Shown: positions 61,656-64,000 of the stretch, piece after piece | Layout of the letters: every line of letters begins with the position of its first letter | Numbering within the stretch: position 1 is the first letter of the stretch | Source: Streptomyces olivaceoviridis | Lineage (GTDB): Bacteria; Actinomycetota; Actinomycetes; Streptomycetales; Streptomycetaceae | Assembly (NCBI RefSeq): GCF_014650115.1 | Contig: NZ_BMUI01000019.1 | Location: 1-64,000, forward strand | Length of the DNA stretch: 64,000 nt | Direction: 5' to 3' | Translations under genes and position numbers: made by a program | Notes under the pieces: generated by a model | What the model saw: only the letters and a program-made list of their open reading frames with translations | The model's database searches: none | Told to the model about the DNA's origin: nothing

Positions 61656-62483
61656 ATGACCGCCCCCGTCCCCACCGTCACGCTCCACAACGGCGTCGAG
61701 ATCCCCCAGCTCGGCTTCGGCGTCTTCCAGGTCCCCGACGCCGAGACGGCCACGGCCGTCTCGGCCGCTCTGGAGGCCGGCTACCGCTCCATCGACACCG
61801 CCGCGATCTACGGCAACGAGTCCGGGGTCGGCAAGGCCCTCGCCGGCTCCGGCATCCCCCGCGACGACCTGTTCGTCACGACCAAGCTGTGGAACGCCGA
61901 CCAGGGGTACGACGCCACGCTCAAGGCCTTCGACGCCGGCCTGGAAAGGCTGGGACTGGACTACGTCGACCTTTACTTGATCCACTGGCCGACCCCGGCC
62001 CGTGACCTGTACCGGGAGTCATGGAAGGCCATCGAGAAGCTGGCCGCCGAGGGACGGATCAGGGCCGCGGGCGTCTCCAACTTCCAGCCGGCGCACCTGA
62101 AGCGGCTGCTGGACGGCGCCGACCTGGTGCCGGTGGTCAACCAGATCGAGCTGCACCCCGGCCTCCAGCAGAGCGAACTGCGCGCCCTGCACGCCGACCT
62201 CGGTATCGCCACCGAGGCGTGGAGTCCGCTGGCGCAGGGCGCCGTCCTCGGTGACGAGGCGATCACCGCCATCGCCGCGCGGCACGGCAAGTCGCCCGCG
62301 CAGGTCGTCCTGCGCTGGCACCTCCAGCTCGGCAACATCGTCGTCCCCAAGTCCGTGACGCCCGCCCGCATGCGCGAGAACCTCGACGTCTTCGACTTCA
62401 CCCTGTCGGGCGAGGAGATGGCCGCGATCGCCGCCCTCGACCGCGGTCTGCGCACCGGTCCGCACCCGGACACCCTCCACTAG
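61656..62483 (+). CDS. aldo/keto reductase (AKR5-like)
   Basis: The ATG at 61656 has AAGGAA upstream; 275 residues. The AKR tetrad is visible: Asp and Tyr in SIDTAAIYGNESGVG, Lys in VTTKLWN, His in YLIHWP. LGFGVFQVPD and QIELHPGLQQSEL fit the 2,5-diketo-gluconate reductase-like branch. It reduces ketones and aldehydes with NADPH. It lies 163 bases after the GlcG-like gene and 127 before the luciferase-like gene, so the group may be one transcript. Confidence 0.92.
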   Translation: MTAPVPTVTLHNGVEIPQLGFGVFQVPDAETATAVSAALEAGYRSIDTAAIYGNESGVGKALAGSGIPRDDLFVTTKLWNADQGYDATLKAFDAGLERLGLDYVDLYLIHWPTPARDLYRESWKAIEKLAAEGRIRAAGVSNFQPAHLKRLLDGADLVPVVNQIELHPGLQQSELRALHADLGIATEAWSPLAQGAVLGDEAITAIAARHGKSPAQVVLRWHLQLGNIVVPKSVTPARMRENLDVFDFTLSGEEMAAIAALDRGLRTGPHPDTLH

Positions 62484-62610
62484 TCCCTCTTGGCCGACCC
62501 GGGCGGGAGCGCTTGGCACCGTCCCGCACGGACTGTCCCGGACCACGCGGACGCGGCGGGCGGACCCGCCCGCACGAGCCGCCGTACCGACCTTGAAAGG
62601 TGTCCATCCG

Positions 62611-63648
62611 ATGTCCCCGACCCCCACTGCCCTGGAGCGGCTCGTGAACCCCGCGGGTCTGCCGACCCTGGGCCTTGAGCTCCCCCTCAACAACGACTGG
62701 GGCCACACGCGCCTGCGCGCCAACCGGGCCGCCGGCCGTCCCTTCGGCGTCCCCGACCTGACCCGTCACGCCGAACTGGCGCGCCTCGCCGACACCCTGG
62801 GCTTCGCGGCCCTGTGGGTCCGGGACGTGCCCCTGTACGACCCCGAGCAGTTCGGCGACGCCGGCTCCGTCTTCGAGGCCTTCACACATCTGGGTCACCT
62901 CGCAGCCGTCACCGAGCGGGTCGTGCTCGGGACCGGCGCCATCGTGCTGCCGCTGCGGCAGCCGCTGCTCGTCGCGAAGGCGGCGGCCACCGTGGACGTC
63001 CTCTCCGGCGGCCGGTTCGTCCTCGGGCTGGCCAGCGGCGACCGGCCGGTGGAGTACCCCCTGTTCGGCGAGGACTTCGAGGCTCGTGGTGCCACGTTCC
63101 GCAAGGGCGTGGAGATCCTGCGCGAGGCCTGGGCCACCCGTGCGAGCGGGCAGGGCATCAGCCTGCCCGACATCGGACTCGGCGCCGATCGCAACCTCGA
63201 TGTGCTGCCCAAGCCGACGGGGCGGACCGTTCCCCTCGCCATCGCGGGGCATGCGCAGCAGTCCGCGGAGTGGATCTCACGCAACGCCGACGCCTCCCTC
63301 AACTACCCCCGCCCCCTGGGCGCCCTGCGGCTGAAGACCCGCGAGTGGCAGCAGCTCACCGCCGGGGCCCCCAAGCCGTACCTCACTCCGATGCAACTGG
63401 ACCTCACCGAGGACCCGGCCGTCGCCGCGACCGCGATCCGGCTCGGCCTGCGCACCGGACGTGAGGCCCTGGTCGACCACCTGCGGGAGATGGGCGGGCT
63501 CGGCGTCAGCCACGTCTCCTTCAACCTGCGGCCCGGCGACCGACCCGTCGAGGAGGTCCTCCGGGAACTCGCCGAGACGGTGCTGCCGCACTTCCCCACC
63601 CCCGACGTGACGACCGCGACCGGTGCGGACCCCGTCGCCACGCTCTGA
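62611..63648 (+). CDS. luciferase-like (LLM) flavin-dependent oxidoreductase
   Basis: The ATG at 62611 has GAAAGGTG upstream, better placed than the in-frame TTG at 62593; 345 residues. The LLM barrel is shown by LADTLGFAALWVRDVPLYDP, VVLGTGAIVLPLRQPLLVAK and GGRFVLGLASGDRPVEYPLF. These enzymes use FMNH2 or F420 to oxidise substrates. F420 use is common in actinomycetes, but cannot be decided here. It ends the group that starts with the MFS gene. Confidence 0.92.
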   Translation: MSPTPTALERLVNPAGLPTLGLELPLNNDWGHTRLRANRAAGRPFGVPDLTRHAELARLADTLGFAALWVRDVPLYDPEQFGDAGSVFEAFTHLGHLAAVTERVVLGTGAIVLPLRQPLLVAKAAATVDVLSGGRFVLGLASGDRPVEYPLFGEDFEARGATFRKGVEILREAWATRASGQGISLPDIGLGADRNLDVLPKPTGRTVPLAIAGHAQQSAEWISRNADASLNYPRPLGALRLKTREWQQLTAGAPKPYLTPMQLDLTEDPAVAATAIRLGLRTGREALVDHLREMGGLGVSHVSFNLRPGDRPVEEVLRELAETVLPHFPTPDVTTATGADPVATL

Positions 63649-63719
63649 CACCGGCTGCGCGCCGATCGTTCCGTACCGGACCCATGCCGCTCGCGTGAAC
63701 GCCGCGGACCTCTCCTCCC

Positions 63720-63755
63720 CCCAGAACATCTCAACTTCCCAGAACATCTCACCTT
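63720..63755. repeat. two tandem 18-bp repeats before the USP gene
   Basis: CCCAGAACATCTCAACTT (63720-63737) is followed by the same sequence with A to C at one place (63738-63755). They end 3 bases before the ribosome site of the next gene, so they are inside its leader. Confidence 0.8.
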
Positions 63756-63770
63756 CCGAAGGAGTGACTC

Positions 63771-64000
63771 ATGTTCAAGAACATCGTGGTCGCCGTCGAT
63801 TCCAGCGCGGGCGACACGGTCGCCCTGCGCACGGCCACTCGTCTGGCGCAGGTCGCGGGCGGCGTCGTGCACGTCCTCCACATCGCCGTCACGGACATCG
63901 AGCACCAGACGGTCGTGCGTCTGGAGGACACCGGCGCGGCACGGCAGGTCCTCGACATCGCGGTCAAGTCGGTAGCCGACGCCGGAGTCCGCTCCGAAGG
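63771..64000 (+). CDS. universal stress protein, N-terminal part
   Basis: The ATG at 63771 follows GAAGGAG. The frame is open to the window edge, giving 76 residues. It opens MFKNIVVAVDSSAGDTVALR, with TRLAQVAGGVVHVLHIAVTD next, the N-terminal half of a UspA domain. The ATP-binding C-terminal part lies outside the window. Usp proteins are stress-induced nucleotide-binding proteins. Confidence 0.92.
   Translation, partial: MFKNIVVAVDSSAGDTVALRTATRLAQVAGGVVHVLHIAVTDIEHQTVVRLEDTGAARQVLDIAVKSVADAGVRSE

Overview
The window is very GC-rich, uses third-position G/C almost throughout, has many GTG starts, Tat signal peptides and several types of regulator, and carries ECF42-type, ebo-type and zinc-free ribosomal-protein loci. 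This fits Streptomyces or a close actinomycete chromosome. I found no rRNA, tRNA, CRISPR array, transposase or integrase. Both window edges cut a gene. Product names come from protein motifs and family knowledge; no database search was run.

Region 1 (1-4.4 kb) holds a partial gene, a secreted beta-propeller protein, a MaoC-like hotdog protein, a membrane-anchored Mrr-like nuclease with a 30-bp tandem repeat, and a PAP2 membrane protein. Region 2 (4.5-15.9 kb) is a carbohydrate cluster on the + strand: a ROK regulator, a three-part ribose-type ABC importer, a Gfo/Idh/MocA dehydrogenase, a sugar isomerase, a secreted PQQ-type sugar dehydrogenase with PKD and carbohydrate-binding parts, and a secreted ThuA/DUF1080 protein. 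This set fits uptake, oxidation and cleavage of glycosides through 3-keto intermediates. Region 3 (16.0-24.2 kb) is one tightly coupled operon of the ebo type: an inositol-phosphate-synthase homolog, a UbiA-like EboC, a possible 31-residue ORF, a TIM-barrel isomerase, EboA, EboB (TatD), EboE, EboF (phosphatase superfamily) and a Tat-exported isomerase, closed by a strong terminator. Nearly every junction is a 1- or 4-base stop/start overlap. The product of such operons is unknown to me. The cyclase, prenyltransferase-like and phosphatase-like genes suggest a membrane-associated modified cyclitol or sugar.

Region 4 (24.3-37.5 kb) is mixed: a type III polyketide synthase with its own MmyB-type regulator, an ECF42-type sigma factor with its DGPF/YCII partner, a TPR protein, an MFS transporter with a divergent LysR regulator, a phosphodiester glycosidase, an acetyltransferase, and the three zinc-independent ribosomal proteins L36, L31B and L33. 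Four decayed genes lie here or just beyond: at 26.9 kb, 30.9 kb, 33.5 kb and 40.9 kb.

Region 5 (37.6-64 kb) is rich in oxidoreductases and small regulators: a flavin monooxygenase, an MBL hydrolase, two paralogous zinc-free alcohol dehydrogenases, a third MDR reductase, an SDR that has lost its catalytic residues, an aldehyde dehydrogenase, two aldo/keto reductases, a flavodoxin-like protein, a luciferase-like monooxygenase, a GlcG/HbpS-like protein and a universal stress protein. LysR, LAL-type LuxR, HxlR and MarR regulators sit among them. It reads as a set of small responses to electrophiles, quinones or xenobiotics. Many promoters carry clear palindromes or tandem repeats, and several of these have no regulator gene nearby.
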